Shown: positions 15,549 to 24,871, numbered from the stretch's first letter. The stretch: DNA of 60,797 nucleotides from Antarcticirhabdus aurantiaca (GCF_009765365.1 NZ_VTOM01000032.1:1-60797), one strand, 5' to 3'. A program made the numbers and translations. The notes: a model not told the origin generated them from the sequence alone.

Positions 15549-17132
15549 CTATCCGAAGAGGTCGAGGATGACGGTGCCGGCTTCCGTGCCGTCGCCCGAG
15601 CGGTGCGGCAGCGTGACGTCGAGGCCGATCACCAACATCGGCTTGCCGGCGTCGAGCCCGAAGCGCGGCAGCTTCAACGTGACGATCTGGCCGAGCCGGA
15701 TGCCCTGCGCCTGAGAGGCGTGGAGCGGCACCTGATAGCGCTCGCGCCGCACGCCGTAGATGCCGAGCCGGCGGCTCGCCTCGGCCAAGGCGTCGGCTTC
15801 CGTGGCCATCAGCGAGCCGAAGGTCAGCTCCGCCGCGCGCAGGTGGACGGTCTTCAGCGCCTCGTTCTTCGCGACGGCGCTCCGGTATTCCTCCGACGCG
15901 AAGGCGCGCAGCTCGGGCGTGGTGTTCGCCTGGGCGAGCGCGTCGGCATCCTGGACGAGCCATGCCGGCGCGTACTGGATCGTCACCTGCCAGGCCGGGA
16001 CGCCGTTGCGATCGTCGCCGGTGGCGAGGCGCTGCAGCTTCTGCGAGCCCGTCAGGATCACCGTCTCGTCGAGCACGATGCCCGAGGGTGTTCCTGACAG
16101 GTCGATGCGCCCGAAGCGGAGCATCCCCAGCGGATCGGGCGCCATGTAGGCCCCGATGCTGTCGAGGATCAGCGTCACCGCCGGCAGCACGTCGCGCTGT
16201 TCGGCGCCGATCCAGATGCCCACCTCGGCCGCCTGGAGACCGTGCAGCGCGTCGAGGTCTGCCGCGGCGAAGTCGGTGCCGGCGACGAAGCCCGCGCTTT
16301 CCAGGATGCGCCTGGCGACGCGTGGCGCTGATCTCTGACCGGCTGCGCCCTCGACGATATCTGCCGTGATCTCGCCCGCTGGCGGCGAGCCGAGCTTGAT
16401 CTGCCCCGTCGCTCTGCAGGTGGCATACTGGCCGGCCGTCACGGTGGCGCCGACAAGCGCCGCCGTGGTCGCGTAATCTGTTCCGGCGGTGAGGAGCACG
16501 CCACGGTCGCGCACCGCATTGAAGGCGAAGACGCCGTTCGCCGCGAAGTCGAGGACGTTCCGGTAGCGATTGGAGAGCACGCCCGGCACGTTCCGGTTCA
16601 CGCCCCACGCGACCGGCTTCGGCTTGCCCTTGAGGTCGTCCTTCTGCCCCTCGGCCTCGATCTTCGTGCCGTCGGTCGTTGTGCCCGCGTAGAGCGTCGG
16701 CTGGATCGGCTTGGCGAGGTCTTCCAGCCGGTCCCGGATGCGGATCGTCGCCTTGGTCCAGTCGACCTCGATCTGCTCCATCGTGCCGCGGAAGACCACC
16801 GTCCGGCTCGACCAGGGCGATGACACGCTGTCGAGGGCATAGATCGTGATGACCCGACCATCCACCGCGTGGCTCGCCAGCCGATCAGCCGTGTTGCCTA
16901 CGCCGTCGTCGCCGATCGCGATCTCGACGAAGCCGTAGCCGGCGCGCGCCTCGCCCGACGTCGTGCCGTCGTCGAAAACGCTCTGCTTGTAGGCGCCCGG
17001 ATTGATCACCCGGGCCTCCCAATGCGTGTTGGCGGGCGTGTCGCTCGGGCGGGTGTTGTAGCCGTCCGTGGCGAAGCGCTCCGTCACGACCGAGGTGCCG
17101 TCGTGCGCCTGGAACTCGACGAGGTAGATCAC
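15549..17132 (-). CDS. Tail tip/hub-like structural protein
   Basis: 527 aa: MIYLVEFQAHDGTSVVTERFATDGYNTRPSDTPANTHWEARVINPG..., with long beta-rich stretches including KKPKPVAWG-type segments (KGKPKPVAWGVNRNVPGVL). Starts 4 bases inside the tape-measure stop. Position directly after the tape measure and composition suggest a distal tail or hub protein that takes the place of the gp27-like protein. No catalytic motif seen. Confidence 0.75.
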   Translation of the reverse strand: MIYLVEFQAHDGTSVVTERFATDGYNTRPSDTPANTHWEARVINPGAYKQSVFDDGTTSGEARAGYGFVEIAIGDDGVGNTADRLASHAVDGRVITIYALDSVSSPWSSRTVVFRGTMEQIEVDWTKATIRIRDRLEDLAKPIQPTLYAGTTTDGTKIEAEGQKDDLKGKPKPVAWGVNRNVPGVLSNRYRNVLDFAANGVFAFNAVRDRGVLLTAGTDYATTAALVGATVTAGQYATCRATGQIKLGSPPAGEITADIVEGAAGQRSAPRVARRILESAGFVAGTDFAAADLDALHGLQAAEVGIWIGAEQRDVLPAVTLILDSIGAYMAPDPLGMLRFGRIDLSGTPSGIVLDETVILTGSQKLQRLATGDDRNGVPAWQVTIQYAPAWLVQDADALAQANTTPELRAFASEEYRSAVAKNEALKTVHLRAAELTFGSLMATEADALAEASRRLGIYGVRRERYQVPLHASQAQGIRLGQIVTLKLPRFGLDAGKPMLVIGLDVTLPHRSGDGTEAGTVILDLFG

Positions 17133-20100
17133 CGCGACGCCGCCTTCTTCTGCTCGACGGCCGCGGCCTGTTGAGCCGCCACGCCCGCCCGCGTCGCCGC
17201 GACGTTGGCGAGTTCGCCCTCGGCCACGGTCGCCCGCAGCGAGCGCACCTCGGCCCGCAGGCCGCGCAGCTCCGCGAGCATCTCGGCATTGTCGTTGCCG
17301 GCCATCCGGCCCGAGCGCATCCCCTCCAGCATCGGCAGGGTCTGCGGCGTCACCGCGCGCGCCGGCATGACGAACTCGCCCGCGGACAGGCGCGCCATGA
17401 TGCTGTCGGAGGTGCCGGTGCCCGGCCCCGACACGAGCCCGCCGAAGGCATAGCCGCGTGCCTTCGCCTCGGGGCTGTTCTTGATGTAGGCGATCAGCTG
17501 ATCGGCCGTGGCACCCTGGTCGCGCAGGGCCTGATAGTAGGCCACGCCCGCGGCGTCCGGCGCACGCCCGAGGATCGCGCCGTACTGAACACCGAGGAAG
17601 TGCTCCAGGTCGTTCGTCGGGGTGAACGAGGAGCCGTTCCCGCCGCCCGCCGTGCCGCCGCCCGTGGCCGCGTTGGTCGCGGCGGCGGAGGCGGCGAGCG
17701 CGGTGGCGAGCGCTGCGGCCAGCGTGGCGACGCTGTCCTTCACGCCGGTCATCGCGTCGAGCTGCGCTTTGGCGACGTCCAGCTGGCTCTGTGCGATGGC
17801 AAGCTCCTGGCTCGCGAGCGTCTCGGCCGTCTCCAGAACGCCCTGCACCTCCCGGAACGCGGCGTAGTAGTCCTCCGACGAGGCGTAGTAGGCCTTGGCC
17901 TCCTCCAAATAGGACTGGCTGATGCCGGCGAGCTTTGCCTGCGCATCCTCGTCGCCCGCGGCCGCCTTGGCGGAGATGTCACGGAACTGCTTCTGGGCCT
18001 CGAGGAACTGATCCTGCTGCGAGAGCGGCGACAAGGTGTCGTCGAGCTTCAGGCTGTCGCGCAGATCCTTCCACTCGTCGCGCAGGCCCTCCAGCCGGTT
18101 GATCGTGTCCTCGATCTCGCTGACCTCGTCCTGGCGGGCCTGGATGAGCAGCCCCTGGATGGTCGCGACCTTCTCGGCAGCGAGAGCGGCGTCGAGGGCG
18201 AGCATGCCCTCCCCGCCGGCAAGGCCTTCCGCATAGCGCTCGCGCGCGGCCCGGCGGTTGAAGGCGGACATCGCGCCCGAGAGCGTCGAGGTGTCCTCCG
18301 TCGCCGAGAAGCGCCGCTCGTCGTAGCCCTCAAGGCGGTCCTTCAGCGCCTCCAGGTCGACGCTGACGCGGCGAACCACACCCGACAGCTCGGGGAACAG
18401 CTTGATCAGCTCGTCGAAGGCTGTGGCCGACAGGTCGGCTCCGTCCACGAGCGCCTGCGCCTGCTTCTGGAAGAACGTCGATACCAGCGACGTGTCGACG
18501 TTGATCAGCGAGGCGTCCTTCAGGAGCGTGTCGCGCTGCTCGATCAGGTCGCGGAAGCCGGCGAGGTAGCCCTTGCCGTCCAGCTCGTCGATCTGATCCT
18601 GCAGCCCGCGTGTGAAGGTCTCGGCGAGGAGCGCGATGCGCTTGTCGAGCGCGCCCTGGATCGCCGTCGCCGCTTCCTCGGCGCTCATGCCGAGATCCTT
18701 CAGCGCGACGTCCAGGCCGGCCGCGGCGCCGCGCGCCTCGGCAAGCGCCGCCTCGATGTCGGACTGCTCCACGACGTCGCCGGAGACGATGCGCAGCAGG
18801 CCTTCGCGCGCCGCCGTGACGGCCTTGCCCACCGCCTCGTCGTAGCGCGCCTGGACGTCGGCGTTCGCCGCTTCCCAAGCCGCCACAGCCTTGTCGCGCT
18901 CGATCTCGGCCGCGACGAGGTTCTCGCCGAAGGCCTTCATCTTGGCGGGCAGGCTTGACGCCGGGTCGTTGATCCCGCCGTCGCCGTTGACCGTGAGGTC
19001 GCCCACCCGCGCCATGTTTTGGGCAAGGCGGCGCTGCTTCTCGATCGAGGCGACTTGGTCCTTGTAGTCGCCGATGATCGCGTCGCGGCCCGAGAAATCC
19101 GGCTGGAACGAGAGCTTCACGTCCTCGATCAGCCCGCGATAGGCTTCCGCCTCGGCCTGGACGCTGTCGCGCGCCTTGGTGAAGGCGGTGTCGAGCCCGC
19201 GTCCGGCCGAGAGGTCTTCCAGGACCGTCGGCAGGGTGTCGCGGAACATCGACTTCAGCAGCTCGGAATAGCGGCCCAGCTGGTCGCGGATGTCCTCGAT
19301 GTGGCGCTTGTTGCCGCCGTCCTTCGTGGCGTCGGCGAGCTTGGCGAACTGGTCGAGGGTGCGCTCGAGCTCCGTCAGCTGGCCAGACAGGGCGCCCTTC
19401 GGGGTCCGATAGACGACGTCCTTGTACTCCAGGAGGGAGTTGTAGTTGTCGCTCCAGGCCTGATCAGCGGCCATCTTGCGCTGGCGGGCTTCCTCCTTCT
19501 TCTTCGAGCGCGAGCCGAACAGGCCGCCGAGGAGGCCGATGCCGGCGCCGAGCAGCATGCCGGCCGGGCCACCGATGCCGAGCAGAGAGCCGAGCTCCAT
19601 GCCGCCGAGGCCGCCGGAGAGCGCGCCGCCGAGCGGGTCGCCCGACTGGAAGGCCTGGGCTCCGATGCCGATAGCCCCCATGGCGCCGCCGAGAAGGTTC
19701 GTGCCGCCACCCGCGCCCCCCGCGGAAGCCGAACCACCTGCGATCGACGGAACAGCCGAAGCCCGCATTCCCGCCCAAGGATCGACGCCGGCGACACCGC
19801 CCGAGGCAACCTTGCGGGTCGCGTTGATGGAGCCGATCTCGACGGCGCGGGCGAGCGCGAGCGGCTCGCCGCCAGCGCCCATGCCGACCGACTGGATGCC
19901 CGGGTAGAGCGAGCGCTGCCCGGCCGTCAGGCCGCCAGCCCACGACCCGCCGCCCATCCCAGCGCCGCCGAGGTCGAAGTGCATGGAGTCGAGCGCGCCG
20001 TACTTGCCCTTCGGGCCCGAGAAGTAGCCGCCCCAGCGGAACAGCTTCTCCAGCTCCGGATAGAGTTCGGTCTGCACCTGCTTGGCGACCTGGGCGAAGC

Positions 20101-22960
20101 GCTCGTAGGCGCGGAAGTCGCGGGCGTTCTGGTAGTTGTCGAGCGCGCGGCCGCTGTTGTCGTAGATCTGGACGTCGGTGGCGAGGCCGCGGCCGTGGAA
20201 GCGCTTGTCGCCCGGGCGCAGGCCCGAAATCGCCTCGACGCGCATGTCGAAGCGCGAGGATGCCTCGTTCAGGATGCGGAGCAGCCGGCCATCGACGTTC
20301 GAGTTGAACCGCCCGGCATATTCCATGACCTGGCCGGAGGCCGACGCGAAATCGCTGGCCGATATCTTCGCCTGGAGCGGCGTTGACGGCATGGAGAAGC
20401 CGAAGGTGCCGCCACCGGAAAACGAGCTCGTGCGGCCAGCGGCAGCGCCCGCGGCCTGGCCGATTGTACCAATCGCGCCACCGATGCCGCCCGCGCTGAT
20501 GGCAGCGCCGGACGAGGATCCGAACAGACCATCTGTCAACCGCTTCAGGCCGGCCGACGCAAGTTGCGAGCCGAAGCGGGCGAACGTGCCCATGAGCGCG
20601 TCCATGGCGCTCTCGCCGGACGCGATCGCCTCGATCATGTCGCCGAAGGCTTCCTTGCCGGCGTCGCGCATCTCCCAGAGGAGATCGTTCGACTCGTGCA
20701 GGCGATTGTTCAGCCGGATCTGCGCGGCGTCGGCACGGCCCTGCGCCGACTCGTACTCGACGCCCATCGAGCGCAGCTGGTCGGCGATATCCTGCTCTTC
20801 TGGCGAGCGCGTCGCCTGCTGGCGCTCGAAGAGGATGTCGCGCTCGAAGTTCAGGCGCTGCGTCGCCTGCGTCAGGCGGCCGATCTCGGCAGCCTGCGTG
20901 CGCATGGCGTCGGTGAGCGCCACCTCGGACGCGTCGAACCCGGCGGCTGTTGCGGCTTGGCGCGCGGCCGTGAGCATCTCGAACTCGGCGCGGAGACGCG
21001 CGGTCTCGCCGGCAGACTTGCCGACGAGGTCAAGCTCGAGTTGCGCCTGCTCGATCTGGCGAGCGGAGGACTCGGCCTGCTGGCGAGCGCTTTCGGTCAG
21101 CTGCTGACGCGCCTGCGCAAGCGAGAGAGTGCGCGCCTCTTCAGCCCGCGCCGCAGCCTCGTTGGCGGAATATCCGTCGGCGATAAGGCCGATGCGAACA
21201 CGTTCGGCTTCAATGGCGGCCTGCTCGGCGGCGGTGCGGGCCTCAACGGCACGCAGGTCGAGGTCGTAGCCAGCCCGACGCGCTTCTTCCGCGCGAGTGA
21301 TCTCCTGCGTCGCCGCCGCGACGGCGGCATCGCGCTCGCGCTGCTTGGCGTCGATCGCTTCCTTGGCTCCGTTGACGCGCTGTAGCTCGGCGATCTGGGC
21401 ATCGTAGCCCTGGCGAAGCTCGGCCAGCGAGCGCTGGTCGGGGGAAAGCGACAGGTTGTTGAGACGATCCTGCGCCTCCCTCGCCTGATCGATCGCCTCA
21501 CGCGACAATTCGGCGAGCGCCTTGTTCCGGTTCTCCCCGGCGGCGCGCATGCGGGATTGGACGTCGCGATCGTCGCCGCCGAGGTTCCGGATGGCTGCGA
21601 GCTCGCGCTGGTAGAGGCGCTCGATCTTCTCGGCCGTCGTCGTAGCCTCGGGCAGGAAGCCGGCCATCTCGCCGCGGACGTCGGCCAGCGCCTTTGTCCA
21701 TGTGGCGAAGTTAGCCTCAACGACGGCCTGCTGGAGTCCTTCGATGGCGTTCTCCGCCTTCACCGCCGCATCCACAGCCGCCAGCAGAGCCGATCGCCAG
21801 TTGTAGGTCTCCTCCTCAAGCTTCGGATCAATCTGAAGCGCAGAGAGGCGCTGTTCGAACTCGGCCAGCGGCAGGCCGGCGGAGATCACGGCATCGACAG
21901 CGGCCTCAATCTCCTTGCGGATCGGATCGAACTCGTTGCCGCTCAGAATGCCGCCGAGCTCGGACGCGAGGTTCTGGGCGTAATCATCGGGCGCAGCACC
22001 AGGCACGTCTCGCAACGCCTTGATCGCGGCCTCACGGGCATCTTTCTGAGCCTTCACAGCGCCCGCAAGGCGCTGCTGCGCAACGATGGGGCTGACGAAC
22101 GATTCCCGCTCCATCACCCGCTCCGCCGCGCCGGCGAGATCGCCGTAGGCAGACTTCGTATCGCGTAGAGCGCGGTTGAACGCCTGCTGTGCAGCCTCAG
22201 CCTTCTTGGCAGCATCCACCCCACGATTCATGAAGTACGCCGCAGCGCCGCCCACGGCGAGCAGCCCGGTGGTGACGCCAGCCGCGATGAGGTTGGTGCG
22301 GCCAAGGCTCGCAAGAAACCCAGCCACGCCGTCCTTAGCCGCTCGGAGGGAGCCGGTCAGGCCTTCGGGGCCAGAGGCAAGAGCGTCGACGACCTGCGCC
22401 GCTTGCGAGCTAAAGATTTGCAGCGGGCTCGCACCCATGGCGAACATCGTCGCCGCATCACCAGCTTGCCGGCCGAGGTTGAGCATCTGGTCGGCCGTCA
22501 ATTTGATGTTCTGATTGGCCGCCTTCATCGACTTCGAGGTGTCGTCGTAGCGATCGCTCGCGAGCGCGAGCAGCTGGGCGTGACGATCCCAGGTGATCGC
22601 TCCACCTTCCACCGCCCGGTTCAGCTGGACTTGCACCTCCGCCAGCTTCGCCATAGAGCGATAAGCTGGGTCGAGAGACCTTTGCAGGGACTCCGCGAGG
22701 CGCTGAGCGTTCGCCATGCCCTTCGCGGTCTGGTCATGCTGGCGGGCGATCTCGCGCGCGACGTCGCCCGACGGCGTCATCGCTTTCTGGGCTGCGGCCA
22801 CCGCTGCGGCCGTACGCTGCTGGTCGCGAGCGAACGCGTCAGTGGCCTTCGAAGCTTCGCCAACCGCACCCTTCAAGCCGTTGAGCTGAGCCGTGGTCTG
22901 CTCAACGCCGTAGGCTTCAGCGACGAACTTCGCAGTTGTGACGACGGTCTGGCCGGACAT
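17129..22960 (-). CDS. Tape measure protein with embedded M15-like peptidase domain
   Basis: 1943 aa; sets tail length (very roughly 250-300 nm if ~1.5 A per residue holds). Long alanine-rich coiled coils and hydrophobic glycine-rich segment (LLGIGGPAGMLLGAGIGLLGGLFGSR, near residue 1120) as usual. At about residues 890-1000 lies a D-Ala-D-Ala-carboxypeptidase-like domain: FHGRGLATDVQIYD (H-x6-D) and SMHFDLGG (HxD), the zinc ligands of the M15 family, which would open the murein during DNA injection. The C-terminal part holds a DUF4214-like segment (DLEHFLGVQYGAILGRAPDAAGVAYYQAL) and YAFGGLVSGPGTGTSDSIMARLSAGEFVM, common in tape measures. Confidence 0.92.
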   Translation of the reverse strand: MSGQTVVTTAKFVAEAYGVEQTTAQLNGLKGAVGEASKATDAFARDQQRTAAAVAAAQKAMTPSGDVAREIARQHDQTAKGMANAQRLAESLQRSLDPAYRSMAKLAEVQVQLNRAVEGGAITWDRHAQLLALASDRYDDTSKSMKAANQNIKLTADQMLNLGRQAGDAATMFAMGASPLQIFSSQAAQVVDALASGPEGLTGSLRAAKDGVAGFLASLGRTNLIAAGVTTGLLAVGGAAAYFMNRGVDAAKKAEAAQQAFNRALRDTKSAYGDLAGAAERVMERESFVSPIVAQQRLAGAVKAQKDAREAAIKALRDVPGAAPDDYAQNLASELGGILSGNEFDPIRKEIEAAVDAVISAGLPLAEFEQRLSALQIDPKLEEETYNWRSALLAAVDAAVKAENAIEGLQQAVVEANFATWTKALADVRGEMAGFLPEATTTAEKIERLYQRELAAIRNLGGDDRDVQSRMRAAGENRNKALAELSREAIDQAREAQDRLNNLSLSPDQRSLAELRQGYDAQIAELQRVNGAKEAIDAKQRERDAAVAAATQEITRAEEARRAGYDLDLRAVEARTAAEQAAIEAERVRIGLIADGYSANEAAARAEEARTLSLAQARQQLTESARQQAESSARQIEQAQLELDLVGKSAGETARLRAEFEMLTAARQAATAAGFDASEVALTDAMRTQAAEIGRLTQATQRLNFERDILFERQQATRSPEEQDIADQLRSMGVEYESAQGRADAAQIRLNNRLHESNDLLWEMRDAGKEAFGDMIEAIASGESAMDALMGTFARFGSQLASAGLKRLTDGLFGSSSGAAISAGGIGGAIGTIGQAAGAAAGRTSSFSGGGTFGFSMPSTPLQAKISASDFASASGQVMEYAGRFNSNVDGRLLRILNEASSRFDMRVEAISGLRPGDKRFHGRGLATDVQIYDNSGRALDNYQNARDFRAYERFAQVAKQVQTELYPELEKLFRWGGYFSGPKGKYGALDSMHFDLGGAGMGGGSWAGGLTAGQRSLYPGIQSVGMGAGGEPLALARAVEIGSINATRKVASGGVAGVDPWAGMRASAVPSIAGGSASAGGAGGGTNLLGGAMGAIGIGAQAFQSGDPLGGALSGGLGGMELGSLLGIGGPAGMLLGAGIGLLGGLFGSRSKKKEEARQRKMAADQAWSDNYNSLLEYKDVVYRTPKGALSGQLTELERTLDQFAKLADATKDGGNKRHIEDIRDQLGRYSELLKSMFRDTLPTVLEDLSAGRGLDTAFTKARDSVQAEAEAYRGLIEDVKLSFQPDFSGRDAIIGDYKDQVASIEKQRRLAQNMARVGDLTVNGDGGINDPASSLPAKMKAFGENLVAAEIERDKAVAAWEAANADVQARYDEAVGKAVTAAREGLLRIVSGDVVEQSDIEAALAEARGAAAGLDVALKDLGMSAEEAATAIQGALDKRIALLAETFTRGLQDQIDELDGKGYLAGFRDLIEQRDTLLKDASLINVDTSLVSTFFQKQAQALVDGADLSATAFDELIKLFPELSGVVRRVSVDLEALKDRLEGYDERRFSATEDTSTLSGAMSAFNRRAARERYAEGLAGGEGMLALDAALAAEKVATIQGLLIQARQDEVSEIEDTINRLEGLRDEWKDLRDSLKLDDTLSPLSQQDQFLEAQKQFRDISAKAAAGDEDAQAKLAGISQSYLEEAKAYYASSEDYYAAFREVQGVLETAETLASQELAIAQSQLDVAKAQLDAMTGVKDSVATLAAALATALAASAAATNAATGGGTAGGGNGSSFTPTNDLEHFLGVQYGAILGRAPDAAGVAYYQALRDQGATADQLIAYIKNSPEAKARGYAFGGLVSGPGTGTSDSIMARLSAGEFVMPARAVTPQTLPMLEGMRSGRMAGNDNAEMLAELRGLRAEVRSLRATVAEGELANVAATRAGVAAQQAAAVEQKKAASR

Positions 22961-23044
22961 GGCTCATCCACGCAAAAAGCGGGCCAGCTCCAGCTTGGCG
23001 CCAGCAGGAATTGGGAGCGTGCCCTCGCAACCGGAGGACACAGC

Positions 23045-23284
23045 ATGGGACTGACTAAAGAGGACGAGGATCTAGACTGCTGCATCGCGGCCTTGCACGC
23101 CGCGAAGCTTGCCCGCTCATACTATGGAGCTAGTGAGGGCAGCGTACGTGCAATCGCCGAGGTCGTAACGATGCTCGGTGGGCTGAAGGACGAGGGGCAT
23201 CAAAGCCCGCCCATCCGCCTCGCCATCGCACGGGCACTGCACCACAGCTACGTTGGGCCGCTGCCTACGACACCAGAAGCCTGA
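23045..23284 (+). CDS. Small plus-strand gene inside late operon
   Basis: 79 aa, ATG 23045 with GGAGG at 23032-23036. MGLTKEDEDLDCCIAALHAAKLARSYYGASEGSVRAIAEVVTMLGG... is a compact helical protein of unknown function. It runs against the flanking minus-strand late genes and overlaps the next minus gene tail-to-tail by 20 bases, so it must have its own promoter; likely a cargo ('moron') gene. Confidence 0.6.
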   Translation: MGLTKEDEDLDCCIAALHAAKLARSYYGASEGSVRAIAEVVTMLGGLKDEGHQSPPIRLAIARALHHSYVGPLPTTPEA

Positions 23285-23477
23285 CTTGGCCGGCCGGGCG
23301 GCGGAGCACGCGGATCGTGCCTGCTTCCCGGTCGATCTCGTAGCCGGACGCCTCCAACACGATGTCACGATCCAGAACGGCTACGACATCGTGGTCGTCC
23401 AGGTAGTAGACGATCTGCCGGGCGTCTTTGACCTCGGCGTCGATCAGGCGCCGCGGTGTCTTAGCTTCCTGCGTCAT
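23265..23477 (-). CDS. Small hypothetical protein before tape measure
   Basis: 70 aa, MTQEAKTPRRLIDAEVKDARQIVYYLDDHDVVAVLDRDIVLEASGYEIDREAGTIRVLRRPAG; beta-rich. ATG 23477 has GGAGGC upstream. Start follows directly on a terminator. No family recognised. Confidence 0.6.
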   Translation of the reverse strand: MTQEAKTPRRLIDAEVKDARQIVYYLDDHDVVAVLDRDIVLEASGYEIDREAGTIRVLRRPAGQVRLLVS

Positions 23478-23489
23478 GCTGCCTCCATG

Positions 23490-23517
23490 AAAAAAGGCGC
23501 TCCGAGAGGAGCGCCTT
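23490..23517 (-). terminator. Terminator after DUF2335 gene
   Basis: Perfect 10-bp stem AAGGCGCTCC / GGAGCGCCTT with GAGA loop, then TTTTTT-CAT on the minus strand. Confidence 0.8.
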
Positions 23518-23538
23518 CCCTGTTCCGTGAAATTGTCT

Positions 23539-23964
23539 TCACTTCGATTTCGGCTTCTGCGCCTGCCGTTGATAGAGGAAGGCGCCGACCACCGAGCCTA
23601 TCGTTCCGGTGCCTACGACGGCAGCCACCCATGGCTGATTGTAGAAGACTGCGAGCCCGGCCAAAGCCAGCGCTCCGAGTGCGAACGCGATGGCGAAGGT
23701 CTGGCCGCGGCTGTCGCGTCTGAGGGCGCCCTTCAGCGCCACCATCTCATATTCGCGCCGATGCCGAGATTCCTCTTCCCACTGCGCGATGATGCGCTCA
23801 GGGGCGTCAGGAACGACGGCTCTGAATTGCTCGAGTGTCTCCGGATGGGGAAGCGGCCCATGCCAGAGTTCCTCTGTTTTCGTGAGGACGATCCCCGACG
23901 GCGGCGCCGCTGGAGCCGGCGTCGTGCGACTAGGCTGATTCCGATTGCGCTTCGAGTCTCGCAT
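23539..23964 (-). CDS. DUF2335-type membrane protein
   Basis: 141 aa. Proline-rich N-terminus, then the DUF2335 hallmark GPLPHPETLEQFRAVVPDAPERIIAQWEEESRHRR, and two transmembrane segments (TFAIAFALGALALAGLAVFY and VAAVVGTGTIGSVVGAFLY). DUF2335 proteins are frequent in prophages and plasmids; their role is unknown, perhaps membrane-level exclusion. Encoded inside the tail module, where it has no structural role, so it is probably cargo. Confidence 0.85.
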   Translation of the reverse strand: MRDSKRNRNQPSRTTPAPAAPPSGIVLTKTEELWHGPLPHPETLEQFRAVVPDAPERIIAQWEEESRHRREYEMVALKGALRRDSRGQTFAIAFALGALALAGLAVFYNQPWVAAVVGTGTIGSVVGAFLYQRQAQKPKSK

Positions 23965-24127
23965 GCTCGCGTTCTATCACGCGGCGCATGTCGTCGCCCA
24001 CCTTCACAACGTCGGTGCGAAGGGCCTCCATCTCGGAGGAATGCGGGTACCTGTGAGGAGCCGTCGCTGGCCAGATCGACGCGAGAGTTCCGAGGCTGGC
24101 GACGAAGCTGGACATCATCCTGTTCAT
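23930..24127 (-). CDS. Small hypothetical protein upstream of DUF2335 gene
   Basis: 65 aa: N-terminal hydrophobic segment (MMSSFVASLGTLASIW) then amphipathic helix (MEALRTDVVKVGDDMRRVIEREHARLEAQ). Overlaps the DUF2335 start by 35 bases. Could be a small membrane partner. No ribosome-binding site evident, so confidence is modest. Confidence 0.45.
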   Translation of the reverse strand: MNRMMSSFVASLGTLASIWPATAPHRYPHSSEMEALRTDVVKVGDDMRRVIEREHARLEAQSESA

Positions 24128-24197
24128 CGTTCGGTTCGGTGCTTTCGGTTCCAGTTGGCTTTAGGCTCGCCCATATAGGCGGGCTGCATCCTAATGT

Positions 24198-24237
24198 CGA
24201 ACGTTCGCGAACATTCCCGGACGTTCACGGACATTCC
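24198..24237. promoter_or_regulatory. Tandem array of four 10-bp iterons
   Basis: Four direct repeats with exact 10-bp period: CGAACGTTCG, CGAACATTCC, CGGACGTTCA, CGGACATTCC (consensus CGRACRTTCN). They lie in the divergent gap between the minus gene starting 24127 and the plus gene starting 24327. One site per helical turn suggests cooperative binding of a regulator on one DNA face. Not a standard alphaproteobacterial LexA box (GTTC-N7-GTTC). Confidence 0.6.
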
Positions 24238-24326
24238 GCTCCATTCTGGTGTTTTCGTCAACTCCCCCGATTTCAGCGTGCAGCTCGCCTGTGGCATGTT
24301 GCGCGCCATCCGAGTGGGAGGCGCCT

Positions 24327-24593
24327 ATGATTCTTCGAGTTCTGGTCGCCATCGCCGCGGGCGCGATCATCGCGGGCGTGGGCGCCTACCTTTGGGATCG
24401 ACAGGTAGCGAGGGTCGAAGCGGAAGCGGCAAAGAACGACGCGTACTGCCAAGAGCGCCTAGCTGAGTGGCGCGAGATCCGAGGCGGTCGCGCCGAGGCA
24501 GGTAGTCGCGCACCCAATGTTGCGCTGAACCTCGCTGAGATCTGCGGCTACGAACCCACAGCGGAAGACCGCGCCTTCGTAGAGGCAAACTAG
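24327..24593 (+). CDS. Small plus-strand membrane protein (cargo candidate)
   Basis: 88 aa; ATG 24327 preceded by GGGAGGC. One N-terminal transmembrane segment (LRVLVAIAAGAIIAGVGAYLW), then a charged helix and two cysteines (AYCQERLAEW, EICGYEP) that could form a disulfide outside the membrane. Orientation is opposite to the tail genes around it. Role unknown; superinfection exclusion or lysis control are possibilities. Confidence 0.65.
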   Translation: MILRVLVAIAAGAIIAGVGAYLWDRQVARVEAEAAKNDAYCQERLAEWREIRGGRAEAGSRAPNVALNLAEICGYEPTAEDRAFVEAN

Positions 24594-24636
24594 GGCCGGC
24601 AGTTGCCTCCAAACCGAGCCGCAGACAAGGCAACCC

Positions 24637-24843
24637 ATGAACTCCGTTCCCCTTCTTGGCTGGGCCCTCCTCATCGCCGTGCCTGTGTCGGCGTTCTGGA
24701 TGCTGTCGCAGCCCCGATCGAAGAGGCGCAGGCGCGGCAGCGACTCCGGTGGATCCGGTGACGACGGATCTGCGGGCGGCTTCTCCCACCACTGCGACAG
24801 CGGGTCCGATGGCGGAGGCGACGGCGGAGGCGGTGGCGACTGA
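24637..24843 (+). CDS. Small membrane protein with glycine/serine/aspartate-rich tail
   Basis: 68 aa. Hydrophobic helix at 5-23 (PLLGWALLIAVPVSAFWML), positively charged stop-transfer (KRRRRG), then a low-complexity tail ending GGGDGGGGGD. Same strand as the preceding cargo gene and 43 bp after it. Role unknown. Confidence 0.6.
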   Translation: MNSVPLLGWALLIAVPVSAFWMLSQPRSKRRRRGSDSGGSGDDGSAGGFSHHCDSGSDGGGDGGGGGD

Positions 24844-24850
24844 GCCCCTC

Positions 24851-24871
24851 ATCTGTTCACCGTGAACAGAT
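24851..24871. promoter_or_regulatory. 21-bp perfect palindrome between converging genes
   Basis: ATCTGTTCAC-C-GTGAACAGAT. It lies between the converging stops at 24843 (+) and 24877 (-). No U-tract, so a plain terminator is doubtful. It shares ATCTGT(9 nt)ACAGAT with 44172-44192 and 51397-51417. Confidence 0.5.

Noticed and set aside
14571-16097. 508-aa plus-strand open frame opposite tail tip genes
   Set aside because: Overlaps two convincing tail genes on the other strand; no recognisable motifs.
17171-20386. Two long plus-strand frames (595 and 455 aa) opposite the tape measure
   Set aside because: Antisense shadows of the coiled-coil tape measure gene.
24198-24237. Tandem GAAC/GTTC units considered as an SOS (LexA) box
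   Set aside because: Spacing does not give the alphaproteobacterial GTTC-N7-GTTC form; the 10-bp period fits an iteron array better.
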